This document shows, one piece after another, positions 31,729 to 43,253 of a DNA stretch of 64,000 nucleotides (position 1 is the stretch's first letter; each line of letters starts with the position of its first letter). Source of the DNA: Bryobacteraceae bacterium (GTDB lineage: Bacteria; Acidobacteriota; Terriglobia; Bryobacterales; Bryobacteraceae); NCBI GenBank assembly GCA_947458745.1, contig CANGYQ010000003.1, positions 248,001-312,000 on the forward strand, written 5' to 3'. The notes below the pieces were generated by a model. The model was given only the letters and a program-made list of their open reading frames with translations, did not search any database and was not told the origin of the DNA. Both the position numbers and the translations under genes were made by a program.

Positions 31729-32784
31729 CTACAGCAGCCCTTCGCTGAGCATCAGCTCCGCATTCAGAACGGCGGCACCGGCAGCACCACGGATGGTGTT
31801 GTGGCCGAGGGCCATCATCTTGAAGTCGAGCACCGGGCACTTGCGCAGACGGCCGACGAAGACCGCCATACCGTTCTCGCGATTGACGTCGCGGCGGGGC
31901 TGCGGGCGGTCGTTCTCGGTCATGTAGATCACCGGTTGCGCCGGCGCCGATGGCAGATTGCGCTGCTGCGGCAGACCACGGAAACTCTCAATCGCCGCTC
32001 GGACTTCATCAATCGTCGGCTTGGCGGCCAACTGCACCGAAATCGCCACCATATGTCCATCCACCACCGGCACGCGGTTGCAGTGCGCCGAAACACTCGC
32101 GGCCAGATCGGTGAACTTGCCGTCGGTATAGGCGCCCAGAATCTTCTGCGTCTCCGATTCCATCTTTTCTTCTTCGCTGCCGATGTAAGGCACCACGTTG
32201 GCGGTGATGTCCATCGAAGGCACACCCGGATAGCCCGCGCCCGAGATCGCCTGCATCGTGGTGACGATGATCTTCTCGATGCCGAAAGCTTTCAGCGGAC
32301 CCAGCGCCATCGTCAACGCAATGGTGGAGCAGTTGGGGTTGGTGACGATCTGCCCCTTCCAGCCGCGGTTGGCCTTCTGCGTGGCCAGCATGCCCAGATG
32401 CTCAGCATTCACTTCCGGCACCAGCAACGGCACATCGGCTTCCATGCGATGGTTGCGGGAGTTCGAGACCACCGTGTGACCGGCCTCGGCAAAGGCGCGC
32501 TCAATTTCAGTGGCCACACCGGCATCCATCGCGGAAAAGACCAGCTTGGGCGCGGCGGCGGTGGGCTTGCATTCCTGCACGGTCAAGCCGGCAGTTTTGG
32601 CGGGCATCACGCCATCCAAGCGCCAGCTGGTGGCCTCGCGGTAAAGCTTGCCGGCGGAGCGGTCGCTTGCGCCCACCCAAGTGAGATCAAAGATCGGGTG
32701 GTTCTTTAGGAAGTTGACGAAGTGCTGGCCCACCATTCCGGTGGCCCCCAGCACGCCAACGGGGATACGTTGAAGTTCACTCAT
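31729..32784 (-). CDS. asd: Aspartate-semialdehyde dehydrogenase
   Basis: Reduces aspartyl phosphate to aspartate semialdehyde with NADPH. It has 351 residues from the ATG at 32784. RIPVGVLGATGMVGQHFVNFL is the NADP loop, IVTNPNCSTIALTMALGPL holds the catalytic Cys, and ISGAGYPGVPSMDITANVVPYI is a conserved substrate segment. The sequence is of the archaeal/fungal-like ASADH branch rather than the E. coli type. The frame could start at 32832 inside dapE, but that N-terminus is not family-like. Confidence 0.96.
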   Translation of the reverse strand: MSELQRIPVGVLGATGMVGQHFVNFLKNHPIFDLTWVGASDRSAGKLYREATSWRLDGVMPAKTAGLTVQECKPTAAAPKLVFSAMDAGVATEIERAFAEAGHTVVSNSRNHRMEADVPLLVPEVNAEHLGMLATQKANRGWKGQIVTNPNCSTIALTMALGPLKAFGIEKIIVTTMQAISGAGYPGVPSMDITANVVPYIGSEEEKMESETQKILGAYTDGKFTDLAASVSAHCNRVPVVDGHMVAISVQLAAKPTIDEVRAAIESFRGLPQQRNLPSAPAQPVIYMTENDRPQPRRDVNRENGMAVFVGRLRKCPVLDFKMMALGHNTIRGAAGAAVLNAELMLSEGLL

Positions 32785-32810
32785 AACGATATTGGTTTTG
32801 ACTTTCTGAT

Positions 32811-33815
32811 TTATGCCAGCAGTTGCCGGCACAGGCTTTCGTAGATGTCTACCGAGGCGACCAGTTGGTCTTTCGGAATGTGTTCGTGCGCGGTGTGCGC
32901 CACGTGGATGGTGCCAGGACCAATCAAATAAGGTTTGCCCCAGGCACCGCCAAAAGCGGGGATGTCGGTGGTGTAGGCCGCCACCATGGTTTCAAAGCCC
33001 GGCAGCGTGCCCAGATGCACGGCACCGATGCAGAGGATCTCTTTGATCTCAACGCCCGTGATCGCTTGGTGGATCCGCTGGCGTGTCGATTCACCATCAT
33101 CCACCAGGCGGATGAACAGCTCGGCTTTGGCGATATCCGAGATGACGTTGGGGGCCCTGCCGCCGGAGAGGGTGCCGATATTCAGGGTGGAGGGGCCCAT
33201 CAAGGCATCCGACTCCAGCGGGATCTGCCGCACCTGGGCCAACGCATCCAGCAACTTGTTGATCGCCGATTCGCCCAGCTCCGGATAGGCACTGTGGGCC
33301 ATGCGGCCGTGGGCGTGAAACTCAAAGCGGAGCGCGCCCTTGCTGCCGACGGCCAGCTTGTTCTCAGTCGGCTCGCCATTGATCAGAAACTTTGACCCGC
33401 GCGGCGTCTTGGCGGCGGCATACGCACCGGCGCTATTGCGCTCTTCACCCACCACAAACAGCAGTGCGACCCGCCGTTCGCCAGCCTTCAGTAACCGCTC
33501 GCAGGCGAAGATCATGGCCGACATCAGGCCCTTCACATCACAAGCGCCCCGGCCCCAGATGGTGGAATCGTCTTCGCGCGACGGGATGAAGGGCGGCACG
33601 GTGTCCATGTGCGTCGACATGGTGACGACCGGCTGGTCGAACCAAAGGAAGATATTGTCGCGGCCGGGCTCCACCGGCATGCGCTCCAACGTGCCTTGAT
33701 AGCGCTGGGCCAACGAGCTGAGATGCTGATGGAGAAAATCACCAACGGCGGTTTCGTTGGGCGTGATCGACTCAATGTCGATGAGGGTGCGGGTAAGTGC
33801 GAATAGTTCTTGCAT
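32811..33815 (-). CDS. dapE: M20 family peptidase, probable succinyl-diaminopimelate desuccinylase
   Basis: A zinc-dependent deacylase, and by context the enzyme that removes succinate from N-succinyl-DAP. It has 334 residues. THMDTVPPF gives the first zinc His and the Asp, RGACDVKGLMSAM the bridging Asp, VVGEERNSAGA the catalytic Glu pair and AHTAHEHIPKDQL the last His. HGRMAHSAYPELGESAINKL is the dimerisation-domain segment shared by DapE, ArgE and CPG2. It is first in the operon with asd, lysC, dapB, dapA and dapD, and DapD makes the succinylated substrate. An acetylornithine deacetylase is the main alternative. Confidence 0.85.
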   Translation of the reverse strand: MQELFALTRTLIDIESITPNETAVGDFLHQHLSSLAQRYQGTLERMPVEPGRDNIFLWFDQPVVTMSTHMDTVPPFIPSREDDSTIWGRGACDVKGLMSAMIFACERLLKAGERRVALLFVVGEERNSAGAYAAAKTPRGSKFLINGEPTENKLAVGSKGALRFEFHAHGRMAHSAYPELGESAINKLLDALAQVRQIPLESDALMGPSTLNIGTLSGGRAPNVISDIAKAELFIRLVDDGESTRQRIHQAITGVEIKEILCIGAVHLGTLPGFETMVAAYTTDIPAFGGAWGKPYLIGPGTIHVAHTAHEHIPKDQLVASVDIYESLCRQLLA

Positions 33816-34112
33816 AGTTTCGATAGCGCTCCACTCCGTTTCGCTCGGCCCGGAGCCCGTTTCGGGGTCTCAAGATACGGCGAGGGGTGACAGTGGTTGG
33901 GATTTAGCCCAACTCACCAATCGTCAAAGCACAACCTTGCGCCCCGCGATTTCGGCGGCCGATCCCTTTCATCCCCGCTCCGGAAGGTTCCGGCAAAACA
34001 GCGGGCAATACTCTTGACGGTCGCGCCTCTATCAATTCTGCCGCTTTTGGCGGGCAGCTTCCCAACTTGCGCCGGGAATTCTCAGCTTAGCGAATGCGAT
34101 AATCGGGAGTCA
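33816..34112. other. Divergent intergenic region upstream of the dap operon
   Basis: About 300 nt between dapE and the polytopic membrane gene. It holds the promoter of each. On the minus strand a TTGACG (33922-33927) is present but has no good -10 at normal spacing. TTGGG-N6-CCCAA (33897-33912) is a short inverted repeat of unknown meaning. I see no riboswitch-like fold or small gene. Confidence 0.4.
34098..34103 (+). promoter_or_regulatory. -10 element GATAAT before the membrane protein gene
   Basis: GATAAT ends 9 nt before the ATG at 34113. It supports that start over the longer open frame from 33897. Confidence 0.45.
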
Positions 34113-36032
34113 ATGCCAGTACGGCGCAGGTGGGACGCAGCGGGAGTGGCCACCCTGCTATTCGTGAACTTTTGGATCGCCGGAAAACTCTTCCGGTTGG
34201 AATACTCCGCCTTTACCGGATCCATCGAAGCCGCCTACATTTCCATTAGCACCCAGATCATTCAGCAGTGGCCGCACTTTGATTGGTTCCCGCTCTGGTA
34301 CGGGGGCATTCCATTTCAGAACGCCTATCCGCCGCTGCTGCACTTTCTGGTGGCTGGTTGGGCGAAGGTGGCGGGCGTCAGCATGGCGCTGTCGCATCAC
34401 ATGGTGACCGCGGCCACGTATTGCTTGGGGCCGGTTTCGCTCTTTGTATTGGCGCGCGTGCTGGGTGCGGGCCGAATGCCGGCCTGGGCGGCGGCGCTGG
34501 TCTATTCCACGGTTTCGTTTTCGGCCTGGCTGCTGCCTTCGGTCCGCGCGGACGTCGGTGGCTTTTGGCATGGCCGCCGTTTCCAGGCGCTGCTGGTCTA
34601 TGGCGAAGGCCCGCACGATACCGCCATGACGCTGCTGCCGCTAGCGATCGTGGCGCTCCACTTCGCATTGCGGCGGCGGTGGATCTGGACCGCTCCGCTG
34701 GCGCTGGCGGCGGTGGTGCTCAGCAACTGGTTGGGAGGCTTTGCGCTGGCCGCGGCGGTGTTCTGCTACCTGGTCGCCTTCGCGCGCGATCGTCACGATT
34801 GGTTCCGGACGGTGTGGATCGGCGTGTGGGCCTACGCGCTGGCGATGCCGTGGATTCCGCCCACGACGCTGGAGGCGGTCAAACTGAATGCTCAGCGGAT
34901 TGGCGGAGACTTCCGGTTTGGTTGGGCGAATGCATTGGGTCTGGCGGCGCTGCTGGTGGTGGCGGTGCTGGCGGCGGGCTGGTTGAAGAACCCGGCAGTT
35001 AAGTTCGGCGCGGCCTTCACCGTGCTGATGGCAGGTGTGACGTTGATCTGGGAGTGGGCGCACTTTGCGCTGGTGCCCCAGCCGATGCGTTACCACCTGG
35101 AAATGGAGATGGCGTTGTGTCTCCTGCTGGCGGGTCTGGTGCCGGCGCGGGCCTGGGCGCTGGCGGCTGTCGCCGTACTTTGCACCTACCCGGCCTTCAG
35201 CACACGCACCTGGGCGCGCAGCATCATCCAGCCGGTTGCGATGACCGCCACGTCGGAGTACCGCGTGGCGCGCTGGTTTGATCAACACATGCCGGAGCGC
35301 CGGGTGATGGCGCCGGGGTCAGTGTCTTTCTGGTTGAACGCCTTCACCGCGACGCCGCAGATGGCGGGTGGTTTTGACCAGGGCATCGTCAATCAAACCC
35401 AACCCGGTTCGCACTTCCAGGTGCTGTCCGGCATGGGCTCGGGCGAACGGGAAGGGGCGGTGGCGATTGGCTGGTTGCAGATGATGGGCGTCGATGCCGT
35501 GGCGGTCAGCCAGGCGGGTAGCAGCGAGTTCTTCAAGCCCTTTGCCCATCCGCACAAGTTCGATGGCCTGCTGCGGGAGCTGTGGCGCGAGGGCGGCGAC
35601 GTGATCTATGAAGTGCCCCGCACGTCACCATCGCTGGCACGGATCGTGCGCCCGGAAGAACTGCCGCAAGGCCCCATCATCAACGACGATTTGAAGTGGG
35701 CGGAAGCTTACCTGCAGGCCATCAACGATGCAGCCCGGCCGCAGCCCATGACAGAGTGGCTGAACCGCAGCCATTTGCGCATTCGGGCCAACGTAGCGCC
35801 AGGAGATCTGATTTCAGTGCTGGTGACCTATCACCCGGGTTGGCGATCCAGCGTCCCGCTGGAAAGAGACTTGCTGGGCCAGATCCTGCTGCGGCCAACG
35901 GCTACCGGCGACCAGACGTTCGACCTGATGTTTGATGGCGGCACGGAGATGACCGTGGCCCGCAGTGCCAGTGGGCTGGCGATGGCGGCCATGCTGGTCA
36001 GCGCACTTCGCCGCCGGAGCCGCCGCGCATGA
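34113..36032 (+). CDS. Polytopic membrane protein, PTPS-related/GT-C-like
   Basis: A 639-residue integral membrane protein with about eleven helices in the first 400 residues and a soluble C-terminal part. WYGGIPFQNAYPPLLHFLVAG followed by GPVSLFVLARVLGAG resembles the 6-pyruvoyl-tetrahydropterin-synthase-related membrane family, a group of GT-C-like proteins without proven function. They may use a lipid-linked sugar donor. The start is at 34113 because of the -10 box and because the first helix follows. The 3' end overlaps the next gene by 4 nt (ATGA), so both act together. Confidence 0.8.
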   Translation: MPVRRRWDAAGVATLLFVNFWIAGKLFRLEYSAFTGSIEAAYISISTQIIQQWPHFDWFPLWYGGIPFQNAYPPLLHFLVAGWAKVAGVSMALSHHMVTAATYCLGPVSLFVLARVLGAGRMPAWAAALVYSTVSFSAWLLPSVRADVGGFWHGRRFQALLVYGEGPHDTAMTLLPLAIVALHFALRRRWIWTAPLALAAVVLSNWLGGFALAAAVFCYLVAFARDRHDWFRTVWIGVWAYALAMPWIPPTTLEAVKLNAQRIGGDFRFGWANALGLAALLVVAVLAAGWLKNPAVKFGAAFTVLMAGVTLIWEWAHFALVPQPMRYHLEMEMALCLLLAGLVPARAWALAAVAVLCTYPAFSTRTWARSIIQPVAMTATSEYRVARWFDQHMPERRVMAPGSVSFWLNAFTATPQMAGGFDQGIVNQTQPGSHFQVLSGMGSGEREGAVAIGWLQMMGVDAVAVSQAGSSEFFKPFAHPHKFDGLLRELWREGGDVIYEVPRTSPSLARIVRPEELPQGPIINDDLKWAEAYLQAINDAARPQPMTEWLNRSHLRIRANVAPGDLISVLVTYHPGWRSSVPLERDLLGQILLRPTATGDQTFDLMFDGGTEMTVARSASGLAMAAMLVSALRRRSRRA

Positions 36033-37588
36033 AGTGGCTTTGGTTGGCCGCTCTCACCGCCGCAGTGATCGCCACGCGCGTGCCCTACTTTCAGCAGCAG
36101 CTGTTCTCCTACGACGATGTCAATCTGGCGTATGCCGTGGGCGAACTGGATGTCCGCCAGAGCCAACCGCACCCGCCAGGCTATCCGCTCTTCGTCATGG
36201 AGATGCGCGTGCTGAAGTTGCTACGCGTGAAGCGCGCCGAGAGCATGCTACAGATTCTGGCCGTCGCGGGCTCCGTCGGGGCGGTGGCGGTGATGATCTG
36301 GGGCTTTCCGCAGTGGGGTGGCGCTTGGGGCGCGGCGCTGCTGGCCATCCATCCGGTCTTCTGGTATGCGGGCCTCACGTCGGCTCTGCGGGTGCAGTTG
36401 GCGCTGGTCTCGGTGGCGGTGGCGGCGGCCTGTTGGCGCGCCTGGGAGCAGCGGCCGGGGTGGGATGTACGCAGCGCCTGGATCTTCGGACTCGGCGCGG
36501 GCATCCGGCCGGAGTTGGGGCTGGTGCTGTTGCCGCTTTGGTGGTGGACCTCGCGGCGTGCCTGGAAGCATTGGCTTGCGGCTGTCGCACTGTGGCTGGT
36601 GCCGCTGCTGTGGGCCTCCGGCGGACCCATCGCCTACGTTCGCTATACCTGGCATTACTTGCAGGACCAGTCACGACTCACCTCAGGCCTGTTCGGCGCC
36701 GACACGTTGACCTGGAGCCGCATTGGCGTCTGGCTACTAGTGTGGATACTCTGCGGCGTGCCGGGTTGGGCGCTGGCGTGGCCGCTTTCCTGGCGGCCGG
36801 CGGCGAGCTTCCCAGAGATCCCGTGGCGCTTTCTGGCGCTGTGGACACTGCCCGGCGTCGCGTTTGCCTTCCTGGTTCATGTGGCCGACCCGGGCCAGAC
36901 GCTGGCTGTCGTCGCACCAGTTTGCCTCATCGGCGGCATGATCCTTGATCGAGCGCGGGCACGGCTCGCGCCTCAAGCAGTCCCCCTCAGCATCGCCTGC
37001 TTAACTGGAGTGGCGATCGCGCTGCTGTTGCGGGATTATCCGATATTCGTGACGGCCTGGGCCGTTCCCGCCGTGGCTCTGCTGGCCGGAGTGCTCATCT
37101 GGCTGCAACCGAACTCGCGTTGGCTGGCCGGTGGGCTGACGCTGGCCCCGGCCGTGATCGTGTCGCTGCTGATCTTTTGGGGACGGGGCTGGTACACGCA
37201 AGGCCCACTGGAAAATGTGGCCAGCGCGCTGGCGGCCACCTCTTTTGAACAAGTGAAGCAGACCACCGACATCGACGACCGCACGATCCGCGAAGTGCGC
37301 GCATTGCTGCAACCCGGCGGCACGATTGCCTGGGAGCGCGGCATAACGTCCTGGCGCAAGTTGACCTACTATTTCGGCGGAACCCCAGTGTTGGTGCTGG
37401 ATCGCAAGACGCTTGCGCCTGATGCCCCTTCGATCAGGACCCTGTGGCTGGGACCACGGCAACAGACGCCGGTACCGCTGTCGCCCGACGCGCCGATCGT
37501 CTGGATTCGCGGGCCGCATTCCGCGCAACGCTGCCCGCAACCGGAGCAGTTCGTCTGCGCCGGCACGGGCCGGGAGATCGCATGGTGA
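36029..37588 (+). CDS. Polytopic membrane protein, GT-C glycosyltransferase-like
   Basis: A 519-residue membrane protein with about ten helices. The N-terminus reads TRVPYFQQQLFSYDDVNLAYAV, then QPHPPGYPLFVM. The acidic pair in the first external loop and the HPPGYP motif are typical of DUF2723/ArnT-like GT-C transferases, which move a sugar from a polyprenyl phosphate. FGLGAGIRPELGLVLLPL is another family-like helix. The acceptor and donor are unknown. It is translationally coupled to the genes on both sides. Confidence 0.8.
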   Translation: MKWLWLAALTAAVIATRVPYFQQQLFSYDDVNLAYAVGELDVRQSQPHPPGYPLFVMEMRVLKLLRVKRAESMLQILAVAGSVGAVAVMIWGFPQWGGAWGAALLAIHPVFWYAGLTSALRVQLALVSVAVAAACWRAWEQRPGWDVRSAWIFGLGAGIRPELGLVLLPLWWWTSRRAWKHWLAAVALWLVPLLWASGGPIAYVRYTWHYLQDQSRLTSGLFGADTLTWSRIGVWLLVWILCGVPGWALAWPLSWRPAASFPEIPWRFLALWTLPGVAFAFLVHVADPGQTLAVVAPVCLIGGMILDRARARLAPQAVPLSIACLTGVAIALLLRDYPIFVTAWAVPAVALLAGVLIWLQPNSRWLAGGLTLAPAVIVSLLIFWGRGWYTQGPLENVASALAATSFEQVKQTTDIDDRTIREVRALLQPGGTIAWERGITSWRKLTYYFGGTPVLVLDRKTLAPDAPSIRTLWLGPRQQTPVPLSPDAPIVWIRGPHSAQRCPQPEQFVCAGTGREIAW

Positions 37589-38367
37589 TGCTCTTCCTCA
37601 AGCGCTTGGGCCGCACGTTCTGGCAAGCCTCCACGGATGGCTGCCTGGGCTGCGCCAAAGGTGCGGCGTACTCGGCTCTGTTGTCGATCTTCCCGGTGCT
37701 CTCCAGCTTGACGGCGATCCTGGCGCAGGCCAATGCGGAGCGGTTGGCCCAGACATTGGCGCGGCTGCTGTTTGAGGTGACACCCGACGGCGCGGAAGGG
37801 CTGCTGCGACACACGCTGACGGCGCGCGGAGCAAAGCCGATCTATCTACTGATCGGAGCCGGACTGCTATCAGCCATCGCCGCCTCGGAGGTGATGCTCA
37901 GCTTGATGGATGGCTTCCAGGCCGCCTTCCGCGTGCGCACCAGCCGCGGCTTCTGGCGGCAACGGATGGTGGCCACGGCGCTGGTGTTTGCGGCCGCACT
38001 GCCGGCGTTGGCCGCCTCGGCGTTTGTGATCTACACCGGCGGCGCGTTTAGTTATGTTCCCGCAGTCGTCGCGGTGGCGATGGCGACGATGTTGCTGTAC
38101 CGGTTCGGCCCAGACCTTCCCGGCCACTTGATGCGCACGCCAGTCTGGCCGGGCGCGCTGATCGCCACGGCCCTCTGGGTGATCTCGACGGTCCTGTTTG
38201 TGGCCTACGTCCGCTATATGGCGAACTACAACATCATCTATGGCTCCATTGGCGCGGTGGTGGCGTTGATGGTGTGGCTGTATCTGTTGATGGCCAGCGC
38301 CTTGATGGGCTGCGAGTACAACGCGGAGCGGCTGCGGGAGAAGGACTATCCTGGAGAAGGAGCGTAA
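37582..38367 (+). CDS. YihY/virulence factor BrkB family membrane protein
   Basis: A 261-residue inner-membrane protein with six helices. KGAAYSALLSIFPVLSSLTAIL, LMDGFQAAFRVRTSRGFWRQR and YGSIGAVVALMVWLYLLMASALMGCEYNAE match the YihY/BrkB family (once misannotated as RNase BN). Its function is not established; export of lipids or osmotic roles have been proposed for relatives. The ATG at 37582 has GGAG 5 nt upstream; a second ATG at 37588 overlaps the previous stop. It ends 3 nt before the next gene. Confidence 0.92.
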   Translation: MVMLFLKRLGRTFWQASTDGCLGCAKGAAYSALLSIFPVLSSLTAILAQANAERLAQTLARLLFEVTPDGAEGLLRHTLTARGAKPIYLLIGAGLLSAIAASEVMLSLMDGFQAAFRVRTSRGFWRQRMVATALVFAAALPALAASAFVIYTGGAFSYVPAVVAVAMATMLLYRFGPDLPGHLMRTPVWPGALIATALWVISTVLFVAYVRYMANYNIIYGSIGAVVALMVWLYLLMASALMGCEYNAERLREKDYPGEGA

Positions 38368-38370
38368 ATC

Positions 38371-38559
38371 ATGCCCACGGCTAAAGATGAAGTGCGTCGA
38401 TTGCTCGACGAACTGCCTGAGACAGCAAGCCTGGAAGACGTGCAGTACTCGCTCTACGTGCGCGAACGGATCGCGCGAGCCCGCGAGGAAGCCAAAGTGG
38501 GCGACGTTCTCGATCAGGACGAAGTTGAACGCCGCATGAGCCAGTGGCTCACCCAATAG
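38371..38559 (+). CDS. Small antitoxin-like protein without adjacent toxin
   Basis: A 62-residue all-helical acidic protein: TAKDEVRRLLDELPETASLE, then DVQYSLYVRERIARAREEAK and DEVERRMSQWLTQ. It resembles RelB/ParD-type antitoxin subunits that normally precede a ParE-like toxin, but the next gene, 50 nt on, is an M14 peptidase, so the partner is absent. GGAG in the BrkB tail serves as ribosome site. It could also be a free-standing regulator. Confidence 0.72.
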   Translation: MPTAKDEVRRLLDELPETASLEDVQYSLYVRERIARAREEAKVGDVLDQDEVERRMSQWLTQ

Positions 38560-38609
38560 CCACATAACCCACTTCCCGTTCGCCCGCGAAAGCTGCCAGA
38601 ATTTCACTC

Positions 38610-41213
38610 ATGCTTCGCCGGACCTCCCTGACGCTTGCTCTTTTTCTGTGCGCCCTGTCTCTGGCCGCGCAGTCCCGCATCACGTCGCCACTCCAAGAGT
38701 TTGGGTTTGAAGTGGGGGCCGACTATCGACTGATCAACTACACGCAGATGGAGAAGTACTGGCAGAAGCTGGCCCGTGAGTCGGACCGGATGAAGATGGT
38801 GGAGATTGGCAAGACGGAAGAGGGCCGCACGCAGTGGATGGCCATCATCAGTTCACCCGCCAACCTGAAGCGCCTGGACCACTATCAGCAGATCTCCCGG
38901 CGTCTGGCGCTAGCCGAAGGGCTCACCGATGATCAGGCGCGGGAGATGGCTGTCGAAGGCAAGGCGGTGGTGTGGATCGATGGCGGGCTGCACTCGACTG
39001 AGACAGTGGGCTCACAGCAGTTGATCGAGATGGTCTACCAGATGGTCAGCCGCGACGATCGCGAGACTAAACGGTTTCTCGATGACGTGATCCTGCTGGC
39101 CGTGCTCTCGAATCCGGATGGCCTGGAACTTGTGGCCAACTGGTACATGCGCGAAAAGGACCCGCGCGAGCGGCGCCTGGCCGCCGTGCCCCGGCTCTAT
39201 CAGAAGTACATCGGCCACGACAACAACCGCGACAGCTTCATGAGCACGCAAGCCGAGACCACCAACATGGGCCGGGTGCTCTACAAAGATTGGATTCCGC
39301 AGGTGATGTACAACCACCACCAGTCCGGCCCCGCGGGCACGGTGTTGTGGGCACCGCCCTTCCGCGAGCCCTATAGCTACCGGTTTGATCCGCTGATTCT
39401 GACGGGCATCGACGTCGTCGCCGCGGCCATGCACAACCGGTTTGCGGTGGAAGGCAAGCCGGGCGCGACCGAACGCAAAGGCGCGCCGTATTCGAACTGG
39501 TTCAACGGGGGCTTGCGGTCCACTACTTGCTACCACAACATCATCGGACTGTTGACCGAAATGATCGGCAACCCCACGCCCATGGAGATCCCCTTCGTCC
39601 CCGCACGGCAGTTGATGACCTACGACAACCCGAACCCGATCGTGCCGCAGAAGTGGCACTTCCGGCAGTCGATCGAATACTCGATCACGGCCAATCGCGC
39701 CGTGCTCGACGTTGCTTCGCGCAATCGCGAACTGCTGCTCTACAACATCTACCGGATGGGCAAGAACTCGATCGAACGCGGCAGCCGCGACCACTGGACG
39801 ATCCTGCCCAAGCATGTCGAAGGGGCAAAAACTTTTGAGCAGCTGCGCGACCTCGCCCAGCGTGATCCGCGTGTCTATGTCATCCCCGCCAATCAGCGCG
39901 ATTTTCTGACGGCCATCAAATTTGTGCACGCACTCCAGAAGACCGGCATCGTGGTGCACCGGGCCGCGCGAGCGTTCACGGCCAGCGGACGCGAGTTTCC
40001 GGCCGGGTCCTTCGTGGTCAAGACCGCGCAGGCCTTCCGGCCGCATGTGCTGGACATGTTTGAGCCGCAAAACTACCCCAACGATTTTCAATATCCCGGC
40101 GGCCCGCCCATCCCTCCCTACGACAATGCCGGCTGGACGGCGGCGTTCCAGATGGGCATCGAGTTTCACCGCTTGCTGGACGATGTAGCAGCGCCGCTGA
40201 TGGTGGCGGAAGACCCGGTCCGGATCCCGGCGGGCAAGGTGGAAGCGGGTACCTCCGGATGGGAGCTGACGCTCGACAGCAATGACGCTTACCGCGCCCT
40301 GAACGCCTTGGGCCCCACTGCGATGGTGAGCGGCAACAGGCTCTACGCCCCGGCAACGGCGCAAGCAACGGTGGAACGGTTGGCAGCGGAGATGGGGCTC
40401 AGCTTTAAGGCCGCCTCGACCAAGGGCAAAGCAGTGAAGGTGCCGAGGGTGGCGCTGCTGGATGTCTACGGCGGGTCGATGCCTTCGGGCTGGATGCGCT
40501 GGTTGTTTGAGCGGTATGGCTTCCAATTTGAGGTGGTTTACGCCGAGACACTGAACAAAGGCGACCTTTCCGCCAAGTACGACGTGATCGTGATGCCGCA
40601 AGGCACCTACGGACGGGAGGGCGGGGCGCGCGAAGGAGCGGGACAACCGAAACCGGAGGCGATCCCGAGTGAGTTTCGTGGTTGGTTGGGCTATGCGACG
40701 GTTGCTGCGGCGCCACGCCTGAAAGCCTTTGTCGAAGGCGGTGGGACGGTGATCGCTCTGGGGTCTTCCACGCGACTGGCCGCGGATCTGAAACTGCCAC
40801 TCACCAATCATCTGGTGGAGCGCTTACCCAACGGCACCGAACGCGTGCTACCGCGCGAGAAGTACTACATCCCCGGCTCCATTCTGCGAGCGACCGTGGA
40901 CCAGCGCAGCCCGGCCACGACCGGCTTGACGCCACAGGTGGATCTCTATTTCGATAGCAGCCCCGTGTTCCGCCTGGCACCGGATGCGGCGCAACGGGGC
41001 GTCACCGCGCTGGCCTGGTTTGACGGACCAGCGCCCCTGCGCAGCGGATGGGCTTGGGGGCAGCACTACCTCGACGGTGGTGTTGTCGCCGCCATCGCCA
41101 GGATGGGCCAGGGGCGAGTCTATCTGTTTGGCCCGGAGATGACGTTCCGCGCGCAACCGCACGGGACGTTCAAGTTTGTCTTCAACGCCATCCATTCGAT
41201 GAATTTGGAGTAG
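38610..41213 (+). CDS. Secreted M14 family zinc carboxypeptidase-like metallopeptidase
   Basis: An 867-residue exported peptidase. A signal peptide (LRRTSLTLALFLCALSLAAQ) is followed by the M14 domain: DGGLHSTETVG gives the zinc His and Glu, LSNPDGLELV the substrate region, GHDNNRDSF the arginine segment, MYNHHQSGPAG the second zinc His and GLLTEMIG a candidate catalytic Glu. About 400 further residues form an unassigned C-terminal part with a glutamine-amidotransferase-like pattern (RVALLDVYGGSMPSGWMRWL, DVIVMPQGTYGR), seen in relatives from this phylum. A CAGAAT hexamer lies 7 nt before the ATG. It is probably a nutrient peptidase. Confidence 0.9.
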   Translation: MLRRTSLTLALFLCALSLAAQSRITSPLQEFGFEVGADYRLINYTQMEKYWQKLARESDRMKMVEIGKTEEGRTQWMAIISSPANLKRLDHYQQISRRLALAEGLTDDQAREMAVEGKAVVWIDGGLHSTETVGSQQLIEMVYQMVSRDDRETKRFLDDVILLAVLSNPDGLELVANWYMREKDPRERRLAAVPRLYQKYIGHDNNRDSFMSTQAETTNMGRVLYKDWIPQVMYNHHQSGPAGTVLWAPPFREPYSYRFDPLILTGIDVVAAAMHNRFAVEGKPGATERKGAPYSNWFNGGLRSTTCYHNIIGLLTEMIGNPTPMEIPFVPARQLMTYDNPNPIVPQKWHFRQSIEYSITANRAVLDVASRNRELLLYNIYRMGKNSIERGSRDHWTILPKHVEGAKTFEQLRDLAQRDPRVYVIPANQRDFLTAIKFVHALQKTGIVVHRAARAFTASGREFPAGSFVVKTAQAFRPHVLDMFEPQNYPNDFQYPGGPPIPPYDNAGWTAAFQMGIEFHRLLDDVAAPLMVAEDPVRIPAGKVEAGTSGWELTLDSNDAYRALNALGPTAMVSGNRLYAPATAQATVERLAAEMGLSFKAASTKGKAVKVPRVALLDVYGGSMPSGWMRWLFERYGFQFEVVYAETLNKGDLSAKYDVIVMPQGTYGREGGAREGAGQPKPEAIPSEFRGWLGYATVAAAPRLKAFVEGGGTVIALGSSTRLAADLKLPLTNHLVERLPNGTERVLPREKYYIPGSILRATVDQRSPATTGLTPQVDLYFDSSPVFRLAPDAAQRGVTALAWFDGPAPLRSGWAWGQHYLDGGVVAAIARMGQGRVYLFGPEMTFRAQPHGTFKFVFNAIHSMNLE

Positions 41214-41246
41214 TCCGCGGGGACCGGCCCGCCTCATACTGAAGAG

Positions 41247-43224
<1,978 letters not shown>

Positions 43225-43253
<29 letters not shown>

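Noticed and set aside
33816..33900. Lysine riboswitch upstream of dapE
   Set aside because: The leader is short, with no set of helices or conserved junction sequences expected for an L-box.
33897..33912. Inverted repeat TTGGG-N6-CCCAA upstream of the dap operon as an operator
   Set aside because: Only a 5-bp arm, present once, and not placed at a recognised promoter; mentioned in the intergenic entry but not called.
39012..40811. A 599-codon frame antisense to the M14 peptidase
   Set aside because: Same reason: shadow frame of a well-supported gene, low-complexity composition and no promoter or ribosome site.
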